DNA of 64,000 nucleotides from Mikania micrantha (GCA_009363875.1 CM018680.1:9371426-9435425); one strand, 5' to 3'; counted from the stretch's first letter, positions 24,671 through 37,179 are shown. Program-made: numbers and translations. The notes: generated by a model from the letters alone, not told the origin.

Positions 24671-27600
24671 TTCCATGCATTTTATGAATTGAATTCACCA
24701 ATAATTTCTTGTGCTATTTCTTAGTTATTTTTCTTTTAGCTAACATAACAAACTATTGAAATAACCGAGTGTTTGACTTAAGAGGGAGTTTATACCTTGT
24801 CTTTGACCTAGAGTCTAAAGTCAAATATACATGGTAAACAACCGGTTTAACAATTAGTATCAGATCCTTGTTCCTCAGTTCTTGGTTTATTCATCAAGTT
24901 TGAAAATAAGAGCTCACTTTGATATTCGATTGTTTAGACTCTCTTTTTTTTAAAAACTTTTACTTGACTTCTTTGCATTAACGTTTTCACACTCTAATGA
25001 AGGTGTTTGGTTTTAAACTCATCTATTTATTCAAAACCATTCCAACAAAAAAATTAGAGTTATCAGTCACCTGTTGATCTTCTCTTATTGTTTCTTAACC
25101 ATCATGGCAGAAAAATTTAACATAGATCCTCATAACACTAGTTCTGCCACAAAACATCCTATACTGGTTAGACATCAGTATAACATATGGAAAAGGAGGA
25201 TGATTCACTTCTTGTCTAGAGGTCATTCATGATCGGACCATACAAACCTATGGTCCTGGACACATAAACTGGCAACTCTATTCCAAAATATCCTTATCAC
25301 TATACTAAGGAAGATTATCAGAAACTGGAGCTTGATGCTAAGGCTCATGCCCAGTTACCTATGACACTCCTAAAAGAGATCTATTCAGGTCTCCTCCACC
25401 ATGAATCTGCAAAAGATTTAATGGATGCCTTAAAAGAGCAGTTTGGTGGAACTGCTGATGTTGTGGCTAATACCCGAGAGATATTGGCTCTACATTATGA
25501 GACCTTCTCTCAACTTAATAGTGAAACACTGAACCAACAATTTGAAAGGTCCACTTCTCTTCTAAGTGAACTAAAATTGGCTGGCCAAGAGTATCCTAAC
25601 ATTTCTGTACTTAATCGTTTTCTAAGGTCCTTACCTGAAAAATGGAAAACATACTCAATTGTCATGAGGTCCTCTCCAGACTTTGGCAATCTCACGCTTA
25701 CCTAATTTCATGGTAAGCTACTCACATTTGAACGTGAGATTGACCAGAAAATAAAACTCATAAAGTCTGGTAAAGCAATTGAGGAATATCTCAAGGTAAC
25801 ACAGCTCTCCTCAGTCACACTCATAACTCTGAAAATCTTGATCAGAGTTATGATGAACACATTGATGTTACTACAGGCATCACAACTTCATATCTTCATG
25901 TGATGATCCTGCCTTTGCTCCTGACAACTTTGTTTTATCATGGATGATCTCCATCATATTCCAAGTGATGACTTGGAAGAGATGGATATCCTTAATCAAC
26001 TTGCCCTTTTAAGCATTAGAACTAATAAGCTCTATAAAAGGACATAAAGAAAATTTTCTTGTATGCATTGTACGACCAAAATAGGTCTAAATAAAGCTAA
26101 GTTCAATGCTATCGTTGTCATGGAACTGGACATTTTGCTAGGAAATGCATAAATGCTCCCAACAGTCAACATTCTCCTTATGTAACTTTTCCTTCTTCAA
26201 ACTCCTCTATGTTGTTGACATGACAACTGATTCTTAATCTACAATTCCCACTTGTTTCATAGCTAAAGCTTCATCTTCTGAAACTGCCCTTTGGCACAGA
26301 AGATTCAGTCATCTTAATCATCAATCCCTCCATAAGCTTTCTACTCTTTCACTTGTAAGAGGATTACCTTTTAAAGAATTTCATTTTGAAGGTCAATGTG
26401 AATCTTGCTTGAAAGGAAAGGAACATAAATCATCACATAAGTCCATTAAGGAATCTAAAACAACTGACTGTCTTCACATGCTTCATATGGATCTTTTTGG
26501 TCCAATGAATGTATCTATCTTAGCTAAAAAGAAATATTGTCTAGTTGTTGTAGATGACTACTCAAGATTTTGCTTGACCTTCTTCCTTTACAGCAAAGAT
26601 GAGACTTCTGATAAAATTAAGTCCCTTATCATTTAGATTGAAAGACAATTTGGTCTTCCAATCAAAATAATAAGGAGTGATAATGGAACTGAATTCAAGA
26701 ATCATGCTCTTAATGAATTCTGCACTTCTAAGGGAATCCTAAGACAATACAGTGTTCCTAGAACTCTTTCCCAAATTAGAGTTGTGGAAAGTAAAAATAT
26801 AACACTTATTGAGGCTGCAAGAACAATGATGGTAGACTCGGGATTATCTTTATCCTTCTAGGCTGAAGCAGTAAACACTGCTTGTTATTTCTTAAACATA
26901 GTTCATATTGTGAAAAGACATAATAAGACTGCTTATGAAGTCCTTCATTAAATAAAGCCTCTCATTCCTTCTTTAGAGTTTTTGGATGTCCATGCTTTAT
27001 CTTAAGCACAAAGGATTCCTTTTCCAAATTTGCTGCAAAAGTGGACTCAAGATACTTTGTGGGATATTCTTAAACCTGTAAAGCTTATAGAGCTTTCAAT
27101 CTGAGAACAAAGATTGTGGAAGAAACTATAGATGTTAAATTCAATGATTTTGCATCTACCAATTATTTTCCCTCAACTCCTGAAAACTTGTTTAATATTG
27201 AAAGCTTCACATACATTCCTCCTACTCCATCTGTATCTCCTTCTTCAGAATCCTGTCAAACTTCTGAAGATTTGTCATCTCTTGAGGAGCTTTCAATCTA
27301 AGAACAAAGATTGTGGAAGAAACTATAGATGTTAAATTCAATGATTTTGCATCTACCAATTATTTTCCCTCAACTCCTGAAAACTTGTTTGATATTGAAA
27401 GCTTCACATACATTCCTCATACTCCATCTGTATCTCCTTCTTCAGAATCCTGTCAAAGTTCTGAAGATTTGTCATCTCTTGAGGAATGTTCAGTATCACA
27501 GTTCTTCTCTCATATTCATTCTTATCCAATAAATCCTTAAAGCCGTGAGGAGCATGTGTCGACATCTACATCTCCCATTTTTGACACCATGCCAATAAAT

Positions 27601-29235
27601 CATTCTTAACAAGAACACGTTCCCAATCTTGACGAATCTCCTTCTCATGCTGAAAACTCTTCCTCCTTAAAAGCGGCCTTTACAAACAACTGTTTGGACA
27701 TCATTCCCTTTAACAAGAATCACCCTCTTTAACAAATCCTAGGTGATCTAAATAAAGGTGTTCAAATAGGAAATAAAATCTCAAACTTTTGTCTTTATTC
27801 TGCTTTCTTATCCCAAACAAAGCCTTTCAAATACCAAGAGGCTCTAAAAGACAATAACTGGGTGGAAGCTATGCAGGATGAACTGTTTTAGTTCAAAAGA
27901 CAAAATGTTTGGACCCTTTGCTCCTTACCCTAAGGAAAATACCCAATTGAAACGAGATGGGTATTTAAGAATAAAACTGATAACAGGGGCATTTTAGTCA
28001 AAAACAAAGCCAGATTTGTAGTTCAAGGTTACTGCCAAGAAGGAGGCGTTGACTATGATGAAACATTTTCCCATGTAGCTAGACTTGAAACAATAAGACT
28101 CACTCTTGCATTTTCTATATCCCAAAAAATAAAAGTGTTCCAAATGGATATAAAAAGTGTCTTTTTGTATGGAACTATTAAAGAAGAAGTCTATGTCTGT
28201 CAACCACCAGGTTTTGATGATGTTCATTATCCTGACTTGGTGTACAGACTAGACAAAGCCTTATATGGTTTAAAACAAGCCCCAAGAGCCTGGTATGACA
28301 CTCTTTCTCAATTTCTCCTTTCAAATAAGTTCACTAGGATAACCATTGATTAAACATTGTTTATCCAACGGGTAGATAAAGAACTTTTTTTTGTTTAAAT
28401 TTATGTTGATGACATCATCTTTGAGTCAACAAATCCGTCCTTATGTGAAAAATTTTCTAAACTAATGTCTTCTAAGTTTGAAATGAGTGCCTTAAGTGAA
28501 ATAAAAACATTTCTAAGCCTTCAAAGCAAACAAACTCCCAATGGTATTTTTATTCATCAGCCTAAATATATAAAAGATCTTTTAAATAAATTTGAAATGA
28601 CTGATTGTAAAACAATTTCTATCCCTATGGAAATTGCCCTTGGAATAACATCAGATGATGATGATGGTGAACCTGTATATCAAACTCTACACTGGTGCAT
28701 GATTGGATCTTTAATGTATCTTACTACATCAAGGCCAGACATCATGTATGCAATATGTGTTTGTGCCAGATACCAATCCTCTCCTAAACAATCTCATCTA
28801 TCCTTTGTGAAGAGGATATTCAGATACCTGAAAGGTACCCCTGTACTTGGTATTTGGTATCATACTAATCAAACTTGCAAGCTTGTTGCTTTTTCAGACA
28901 GTGATTATGCAGGATGCTCTCTTACAAGGAAATCAACTTCTAGAGGATACCAGTTCTTTGCAAATTGCTTAGTTTCATGGCAAAGTAAGAAACAAGCTTC
29001 AGTCTCTAACTCAACTGCTGAAACCGAATATATTGCAGCAACACATTGTATTGCACAAGTCATATGGCTTCAATACCAACTACTGGACTTTGGAATAACT
29101 GAGTTAAATACTCAACTTTTGATAGACAATGAAGCTGCTTGAAACATAATAATGAACCATGTCTATCATTTCAAAACAAAACACATTATTATAAGACATC
29201 ACTTCAAAAGGGACTGTTTTGAACCACACAAATAA
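24671..29235 (+). pseudogene. Copia gag-pol remnant with residual 5' LTR
   Basis: About 180 bp of 5' LTR remain, followed by a degenerate primer-binding site (TAGTATCAGATCC, about 24857). The gag-like region includes MAEKFNIDPHN near 25104 and LMDALKEQFGG at 25361-25705, with a zinc knuckle CYRCHGTGHFARKC near 26107. The protease is missing. GAG-pre-integrase (LWHRRFSHLNHQSLHKL) and the integrase core (DYSRF, IIRSDNGTEFKN) follow, then RT (MDIKSVFLYGTIKEEVYVCQ, YVDDII) and RNase H (FSDSDYAGC, SWQSKKQASVSNSTAETEY). Many in-frame stops and a 197-bp tandem duplication disable it. Confidence 0.9.
27089..27482 (+). repeat. 197-bp tandem duplication inside copia pol
   Basis: The segment beginning GAGCTTTCAATCT and running to CATCTCTTGAG occurs twice in direct succession with only a handful of differences. 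The period of 197 bp is not a multiple of three, so it shifts the frame. It lies in the hinge between integrase and RT. Confidence 0.9.
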
Positions 29236-29912
29236 CATAAGTTCTAATGTCACTGCAAGTTATTAAATACAGTTTAATCTATTGATGTGCTTTTGAAAGT
29301 ACCGTTATTTGAGTAAGAAAAAATTTAATAAATATGTTAAATTCTAAAATCATTAATTTCATAAAGAAATATTTTACATTAATTATCATGTTAAGGTAGA
29401 TGATAAAAGAACGAACAAATAGAGTCTGGGGACAGGATAAAAACAAACATTAGTCCTATCCCAGTTGGATAAAAATAAACATTAGTCCTATCTCAGTTGG
29501 GATATGTATAATGTTCCAAAAGATTCCCCGAATGTTAAGGTAGATAACAGTATTATATAATTTTCAAAGAAACCGTACAAATATAAGAGTATTTATATTT
29601 ACGATTTTCGAAAATGATAAATATAAAATTACGCATGGTTTCAAACAAAGGTGACATTACCAACATAAAAATATAATAACCATAACTAATGTGAAATACA
29701 ATTTTCAAAGTATTCTTTTTTATTTCAAAAAACCAATTTATTTCTACAATTATTAACATACACATAATGAAACCTCATGTTTCACTTTGGGCCAGACTCC
29801 AGAGTACCTCTAGTCTCTAGACTCTTAAGTAAGGTGTGGGTGTTTCTTTGCTGACTTAGACTAAACATAAACATTTTAGTATTGTTTGCATGGGCATTTC
29901 GTTTTTGATGGG
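29236..29912. other. Spacer and kinase 3' flank
   Basis: AT-rich sequence without a gene. A 40-bp direct repeat containing CATTAGTCCTATC occurs near 29440 and 29480. The last 100 or so bases are probably the 3' UTR of the minus-strand kinase. Confidence 0.4.
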
Positions 29913-32900
29913 TCAATAGGATCTCATAGGTGAAAGCTGATTAGCCCGACCTCCATTGTTCTGCTTCAAATGGAGCGGAGACTGACGGGCAGAATGATAA
30001 GGACGTTCACGGTTTGGCCCTGTGGCATGGACCTTGGTTTCCTTTGGTTTTGTTTTGATAGCACCAATCTCTTGCAAGCTAGCCAGAACTTCATCCATTG
30101 AAGGTCGGTTTTTTGGGTCACCTTCTAAACAACTTAAGATGAGTTCTGCGGCCTTACTAGCTCCTTTTGATGGGTAATCATTTTCTAGCCGTGGGTCCAT
30201 GATTTTTCTCAGTTTTCTTTTGTCGGGCAAAATTGGTCGAGCCCAGTCCACCAAGTTATGTTGCGAGCTCGGTCTATTGGTGTCAAGTACGCGCATGCCT
30301 GTTATCATTTCTAGCAATACTACACCAAAACCGTATACATCACTCCTAACATATAAATGACCTGCATTTAAAAACCAAAAATTTGTCAACAACTTTGAAC
30401 CATGACTTCTTTACACAATTTTCTTTTTCCGAAGACTAACCAGTGGCTATGTATTCTGGAGCCGCATAACCATATGTGCCTACAACGCCAGTCGAGACAT
30501 GGGATTCGCCATTAGCAGGACCCAACTTTGCAAGCCCAAAATCTGATAGTTTTGCATTAAATTCCTGAAAAGGTAAATTTTCAACTAAGAAATTGCTTTT
30601 TCAAGAATTAAGTATATATTTTTATTAAATTTTATTAGAATAAATTTCACTTACCCCATCTAATAAAATATTGGCGGATTTAAAATCCCGATAAATAACG
30701 GTTTTTTCCGTATTATGCAAGAATGCGAGACCTTGTGCAGCTCCTATGGCTATTTTAATCCTCGTGCTCCATAAAAGTGGTTCTGTACTTTCTGCAATAC
30801 CCAATAAAAACAAATAAGTAATAATAATATTAATTTTTTTATAAAAAAGTTATTAATTGGTATAAAAACAAATTCTTACTTTTGAAAAGATGATTCTCAA
30901 GACTACCCTTTTGCATATATTCATAAACGAGAAGAAATTCTCGATCTTCCCAACAATATCCCACAAGTTTAACAAGATTTGGATGGCTGAATTTTCCCAA
31001 AAATTTAACTTCTGCCTGCATAAAAACCATTAAACAACAAATTAAATAAATTAAAGCTAAAAATATTAATCAGTTACGAGGGTTCTTGAAAAAATAAATT
31101 AATTAAAAGAAGGATGCTTGGAACTTATTTTTTTCTAAACGTGGAAACCCACTTGCGTGGTAAACTATCGGGTCTCTAATAGATGCTTGTAACTTGTAAG
31201 TTAGTTAATGCCGGTTCACAAGAAAATCAATTAAGTCCAACTTAAACCGACTTGATCTTGAGTCTACTTCATGCAAGTTTGAAATATAATCTTAGATAAA
31301 TTATAAAAACTAATTCATATAAAATATAGTATATAACAAAAGTTATTATATATATTCTATAGATACACATGTTCAATTAACAAACATTATTAGTTAAAAA
31401 ATTGAAAAAACATTTTATTTGAAGAGTATAAAAGTAACTTATCTTTACTTTAAAGACAAATTACATTTATAAGGTTGTGCAACTGGGGCGTGAGCACTCG
31501 GTTGACAGGGTGTCACGCACCGGTGACGCCCGGTCACCGCATGAACAACGTGCATGTGAGAGGAGAGAAATGGGTGATGGGTGGGTTGTGTTAAATGTGA
31601 AAAGGAGGTGAAAAGAATAGTTATTTATGTGACGCCTATGTGGCACCTACATGGAGTAATGAGTGAGTGATGACTACACACAACCTATAAACAACTTTGT
31701 CACCCCACACAAGCGTCACATAAATAACTATTCTCGTCACCTTCTCTTCACATACACACAGTGGCAGAGCGTAAAAAACAATTATGGAGCAAATGATTTT
31801 CAAGAAGAAAAATGAAGAAGGCTCAAAACCTATAAAACTTTCGAACAATATACTATATTAATCAACTATTTGGAGTGAAAAACAGCAGGGGCTGAGGCAC
31901 CCCTAAACCCATGAAAACTTTCGAACAATATACTATTACCATTGCTCACTCCAATTTTTTTTTTATTTTTGGTCAAGTTAATGACTATATAGACGTTGGA
32001 GTGCCCGTTGGAAGCTTGGTTAACCCTTGACCAGGCTCACTAGCCCGTCATGCTAGTGTCAATCTGATGGTGTCATGGAGGGAGGAGTGTGACATCCTCG
32101 TCACACTGGTGCTCACGCCCCAATACACATAACCTAACTGTTAAACATGTGCATGTAGGGCTGTAAACCAACCATAAGACCCTTTGTTTGTGTTTATTAA
32201 TTTAACTTTTAACTTATTCACGAAAGTTCAATAACCCTAACTGAACGAAAAATTTTATTCGCGTTTGTGAATGTGCTCAATTCCTTGATGAACAAACACG
32301 AAAAAAATTTTGCCCGGTTAGTGTTTGCGAAACGTTTGTTAACAAACTAAAGGTTAAACGGTAGAACACAAACATAGGTCCGTTCATGTTTATTCGGTTC
32401 ATTTACATCCTTATTTATATCCATGTTTAAGACATATCAAAGTGACTTTCTTTTACTCTAATGTAAATAAAAAAAAACTTTTGTTATTATTTTTAATTAA
32501 ACCTTACATATATAAATATATTAAAAAGTAATTAAACAATAAACTAATAGACGAGTCAGAAGCAATTGTGAGGTATGAGAGTTTTGACATTGACATATAG
32601 ACGTATCGTAAACTTCAAATTTGATGAGCATCTAAATTTCCAGACATATTTAATACAGAAATAATTGAAGCTATAATATATTTATTCTATTAAATAATTA
32701 TTATGTTGCCAGTCATGTTTTGAAGATGTCAAACCAAACTTTGCTCTTCCAGATGTTGATCCTTTGACAAAAAGCATTGGCACCTTTTGACCCAAAAACC
32801 AAGTGTCCCCATTACCAAATAAATGCTTCAATATTATTAAATTATTCAAACAAAAAAAATAACAATTGAATATTAATTTGTTTGAAACTGAAATGGCATG

Positions 32901-35900
32901 TTTGTGGAAATTTTGTATTAGGTGTTCATACCATGCCTTATATTTTATGTGCATAATGTATTTGAGATTTTATTTCCATAATTAAATATTATTTCTATCA
33001 TGTGACATACATACAATATAAGAATATATTTGGTAACAATATGAAACATTAATTTATATTATATCACCAATATAATATATAGGGGTTGGATCCAGTAAGA
33101 AGAGATTTTTGCCTAAGAAGAGTAAGAAACAATAGAAATTTGACACGTGTCATCATAAAACAGTAATACAGTACAAAAAACGAAATACAGTACAAAAAGA
33201 AACAAAATCCAATACAAAAAATCAAAAATCTAGTACAAAAAAAATCCAGTACAAAAAAAATAAAATCTAATACAAAAAACAAAAATCTAATACAAAAACC
33301 ATAAAAATCCGGTATAAAAAAATATAGAACAAATCTAGTACAAAAAAAATAAAAATCTAGTATAAAAAATAAGATTTTATACCTAAATTATGTGACACGT
33401 GTCAAATTCTTATTAGTTCTCACTCTTCTTACGCAAAAAGCTCTTCTTATTTGATCATTCCCCATAATATATATTGGGGTTGGATCCACTAAGAAGGAAT
33501 TTTTGCCTAAGAAGAGTAAGAAGCAATAGAAATTTGACACGTGTCAACATAAAACAGTAATACAGTACAAAAAACGAAATACAGTACAAAAAGAAACAAA
33601 ATCCAGTACAAAAAATCAAAAATCCAGTACAAAAAATCAAAAATCTAGTACAAAAAAAATCCAGTACAAAAAAAATAAAATATAGTACAAACACCAAAAA
33701 TCTTATACAAAAAACCACAAAAATCGAGTATAAAAAAATATATAACAAATCTAGTACAAAAAAAATAAAAATATAGTATAAAAAATAAGATTTTATAATA
33801 AAATTATATGACACGTGTCAAATTCTTATTAGTTCTCACTCTTCTTACACAAAAAGCTCTTCTTATTTGATCCTTCCCCAATATATATTACTAGATAAAA
33901 TTATGGCTAGTAATTATTTAATTTTTCATAAAAAGATTGAACCTATTTGTGTATTACACTTGTAAAACAAATGATTTTAAAATTAATTATTTCAAATAAC
34001 ATAATATATATTTTTTAAAATGTCTTATAAGAATTAAAAAATTGATTTATGATTTAATCATATATTATTTACTAAGACTAATAAAATCATTAGTATTAAA
34101 TAAGATAAACGAGGAAGAAATCAAAATTTAACAGAAAATGATACAAGTATTTAGTAGAAGAAAAAGACAGAAAACAACTTTTAAGATGATATAAAAAATT
34201 GAAACATTCAAACCAAAACATTTATTTCTATATATATAATATCATTACAGAAATTGTTAAAAATAAAAGACTAGACGGCTTAATTTTTCTTCTTTTACGT
34301 ATAAAAAAAGTATAGACATTAGATATAAACATTTTAAATGAGTGGTTTTCATGTTCATTTTATAATCTTTTTGACAGCTCTAATTAATTCCTAAAATCAA
34401 AGGCTTCTAGCATAATGGTTACTCCTTTGACTTTCCTGTGGGAGGTCACGGGTTCAAATCCCTCCCAAGGCGAAATAGGGGTCATTGGAAGGTTAGGGGG
34501 TTTTTCGGTGCGGTTTCCTCCTGGGTTGGTGGTAGGGTCTCAACAGAGGTTATGGTAACTAGACCTTGGTGACGTGGCCTGGAAATCAGTGGTTCACACG
34601 TTGAGATCAAATTCCGTTCAAAAAAAATAAATCCTAATTTAATTATGGTTACAAATTTTAATTACGGGTTGACCCTTGACCTCACCAGAGATCCCTTTGA
34701 TATTTAGTTTTGACAAATTCCATGAAACCATGACTATGAAGTTGTACGTTATAGTAAAAGAGTTGTACATTGACTTAGTATTTAGAAATTTCCATTACAG
34801 CGAATAATGAGACAAACATGAATTATTAAAAATAAACAACCTGTGTGATTGCTGCATCAAACACGTCATGCATGGCGTTTGACAACATTCTATTTTCTAT
34901 ATAGAAATATTTTTTTAAAAAATATATATGCATAAGTAGTCTGACAAGTTTTAAACTAAATCAAAGTAAATTATTAATTTAAACGAATTATTATTATATT
35001 TTATTTTAAAATATATAATGGCATAATATAACGCATAGTAAAATACATACCATCTTAACAAAACATGTGTCAACATATGTAACCAAAAATAAATAAAAAT
35101 AAAAATGGTTTAAACATATAAAAATAATAAAACTCGTTTTAATTGTAACTCAAACCCACTTTAACATGTTATCCAAACCCGAATCAACGTATCTAAAAAA
35201 TGGCGCTTTTGACTTGCAATTAAAATGCATAGAAAGAAAGAAAGAAAAAAAAACCTGCCACTCTTTGAGGCCTTGAGGGCTATCAGGATTTGACTTTTTA
35301 ACGGCGACGGCGATCCCAATTCCGACCTTGGACGGCGCGTATGTTACACCGTCCACCCACCCTTTGAATACTCTTCCGAAACCACCTTCTCCGAGCACCG
35401 TGTCCGGCCGGAAGTTCCTGGTGGCGCTCTTTAGCTCACCAAACGTGTAACACTTTAAGTTTGGTGTCACTATTCGACCACTTTCCGCCACTGCCACCAC
35501 CGGTTCTCCTCCGCCTTCATCCGTAGACGGCGATGCTTCTTTTACGATAACGTCTTCTTTCTTTTTCTCACCACCCACATACACTGCTGAAATTTCAATA
35601 AAATTTAAGTCATATTATATAACTTTAACCAAAAAAAATTTTGAATGGGGTTTGATCCGTCGCTATTACTCCAGTTCGAACCTTTTTATGACAGGATTTC
35701 AACCGTTCAGTTGTTTGATGCTTCAGGTCAAACTCGTAATCAAGACCAAACAGGAAGAAAGTTTAAAAAAAAAAGTTTTATCCTTTTACATATATATTCG
35801 ACTCAAAACATTTCAAATGATAATTCAAGAAAATACCTGGGGTCGAAATTTTGCTTATGCCGGAGAAATTATTGACGGGTTTTGGAAAGCAGCTTCCCAT
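29913..35900 (-). CDS. Receptor-like cytoplasmic kinase, class VII (KIN3/PIX13-like)
   Basis: Six exons, minus strand, all with AG/GT borders and consistent phase: 35837-35900, 35255-35586, 30880-31015, 30655-30791, 30441-30564 and 29913-30361, giving about 413 residues. The start is chosen at 35900 because it yields MGSCF, with Gly2 (myristoylation) and Cys4 (palmitoylation), as expected for plasma-membrane RLCKs. The kinase domain shows the P-loop LGEGGFGRVFKGW, the lysine VAVKK, the catalytic loop VIYRDFKSANILL (YRD in place of HRD, normal for class VII), DFGLAKLGP, and the activation and P+1 region GTYGYAAPEY, followed by SDVYGFGVVLLEMITG. All key residues are present, so it is probably an active Ser/Thr kinase acting downstream of surface immune or developmental receptors; its partner is unknown. 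Closest remembered relative is Arabidopsis At2g17220. The first acceptor is a tandem CAGCAG (35584-35589), allowing a one-codon Ala difference. Intron 2 is 4.24 kb and holds several MITEs and a SINE. Confidence 0.93.
31484..32122. mobile_element. DNA element with TGGGGCGTGAGCAC termini in kinase intron
   Basis: The left end TGGGGCGTGAGCAC is the exact complement of the right end GTGCTCACGCCCCA. The interior has a second inverted pair: AGAATAGTTATTTATGTGACG (about 31613) and its complement near 31710-31735. A 21-bp direct repeat AACTTTCGAACAATATACTAT occurs at about 31837 and 31916. It is non-coding. The flanks do not give a clear target duplication. Confidence 0.65.
32158..32410. mobile_element. 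MITE with GGGCTGTAAAC termini in kinase intron
   Basis: The left end GGGCTGTAAAC and the complement of the right end, GGATGTAAATGAACC, form short imperfect inverted repeats. The interior is rich in GTTTGT/GTTCG motifs, like the elements at 1462 and 47530. It has no ORF. Confidence 0.5.
33082..33463. mobile_element. Mutator-type MITE, copy 1, with 10-bp target duplication
   Basis: It begins GGGGTTGGATCCAGTAAGAA and ends CTTATTTGATCATTCCCC. The inverted repeats extend about 70 bp and include the palindrome GACACGTGTC near each end. It is flanked by ATAATATATA at 33072-33081 and 33464-33473. The core is degenerate (A)n-TCCAGTAC repeats, which create spurious ORFs. A 9-10-bp duplication fits MULE-type MITEs. 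Confidence 0.8.
33476..33879. mobile_element. Mutator-type MITE, copy 2, with 10-bp target duplication
   Basis: Near-identical to copy 1 and lying 12 bp downstream in the same orientation. It is flanked by AATATATATT at 33466-33475 and 33880-33889. It again carries the GACACGTGTC palindrome close to both ends. Confidence 0.8.
34401..34628 (+). mobile_element. tRNA-derived SINE in kinase intron
   Basis: Head AGGCTTCTAGCATAATGG with an A-box-like TAGCATAATGGTTACTCC, then a clear B box in GGGTTCAAATCCC. The body is GC-rich and ends GTTCAAAAAAAA. Imperfect flanks TTCCTAAAAT and ATCCTAATTT may be the target duplication. It shares head and tail with the SINE at 2931 and lies antisense to the kinase. 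Confidence 0.75.
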
Positions 35901-36480
35901 CTCTCTCTCTCTCTCTTTTTATATAGAAAAATATATGTATGTATATGTGTGTGTGGGTGTGTATAAGTAATCAATTAGGGTTTCCAAAGATATATGTGGG
36001 ATTTAGTAAGAAAAAAGGAGTCAATAATTTGAGTTTCTGGGAAAGTGGGGAGAAAGGGAATGGAAAGAAATGGGCACTTGACAAACATAGAAACTTTTTG
36101 TGTATATATACATCTTATAAATGTATAATTTATATATATATATATATATATATATAATATGTGTGTCTGTCTATATATATATTATAAGATTGAGAAATCA
36201 ATTAAAGACTTTTTCCACTTTGACGTTTTCTTGTGTGGAACTTAGTTCAGGTTTCACACTATTGAGTATTGACCCTTCAAGTAAACCCTTTTACTTATGT
36301 GCACATGTGGTTAAAAACATTGTGTTAAATTATGTATTACTTCGTTTACAAGGCCAACTAATATACAATGCTGATGACCCAGCCTGACACATTACAAAGG
36401 AACCTACAATCTAAAGATTCAGTATAACATCTTGTGTACTTGAAACATATTGTTACAAGTGAGACTCTATCATGACTTTC
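35901..36480 (-). promoter_or_regulatory. Kinase 5' UTR and upstream region
   Basis: On the minus strand, a GA-repeat leader (CT repeat on plus, 35901-35917) lies immediately before the chosen ATG, a common 5' UTR feature in plants. Upstream are GT and TA runs (35935-35965 and 36131-36180). No single TATA box can be chosen among the TA tracts. Confidence 0.4.
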
Positions 36481-36496
36481 ATATAGAAAGCTATGC

Positions 36497-36907
36497 TTGG
36501 TAAATGGGCGGGTTGGGTCGGGTTGGGTAACGGGTCAAAACGGGTTCGATTCAGAATGGGTGCGTGTCATAACGAGTTTTAAACAAAATATGTTCGGGTC
36601 TAAATGGATTGTTTTTAAAAAAAAATCAATTTAGTTTAACTTAAGATGTGTTATAAGTAAACAAATAGTTCATTTGGATAATTTTTAGTGATTTCCTCAT
36701 TAAATATATTATTAATCATTTTTAAATCTTTGAATCCATTGTATTTAAATAGTTTTTTAGTTACCCATCTTGACTCGCATTGTGTTTAATTAGTACTCAT
36801 CTCAACACATTCAATATTATGATGTTACCTATTTTAATCCATTATACTACGATTGTTTACCCAAACCAACCCATTTTTTTTAATATGGGTAAAAATTGTC
36901 ACCTCTA
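36497..36907. mobile_element. Degenerate MITE-like element rich in GGGT repeats
   Basis: The left end has GGTAAATGGGCGGGTTGGGT and the right end ATATGGGTAAAAATTGTCACC. The interior has CGGGTCAAAACGGG motifs typical of a common plant hAT-like MITE. The ends are too decayed to fix precisely. Confidence 0.4.
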
Positions 36908-37179
36908 TATAAAGCCATAAAGTTGTTTCTTCTCAAACCAATTGATGTAGGACTCATTGGATAAATTAATGTGTTACTAGATCAAGAAATAAGGGAGGTC
37001 GCAAGTAGAGATGAAAAAAAAATTATAGCTGAACCCCTTTCAAAACTTGCATGTTTGTGTTTATAAGCTTTTAATTAGTGTAAAAGGTCACTAGAACTAC
37101 CTCAATAGGACCTTGGATGTTGAAATGGAGTTGGGAATAAATGTTTATCAAACTCTGGAGCTACTGATAATGGCCCATT

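Noticed and set aside
33064..33814. Minus-strand Phe/Leu/Cys-rich open frames resembling membrane proteins
   Set aside because: They are the CCAGTACAAAAAA-repeat core of the paired MITEs.
34401..34470. tRNA gene
   Set aside because: A and B boxes are present but the cloverleaf stems are not, and an unrelated body with an A tail follows: it is a SINE.
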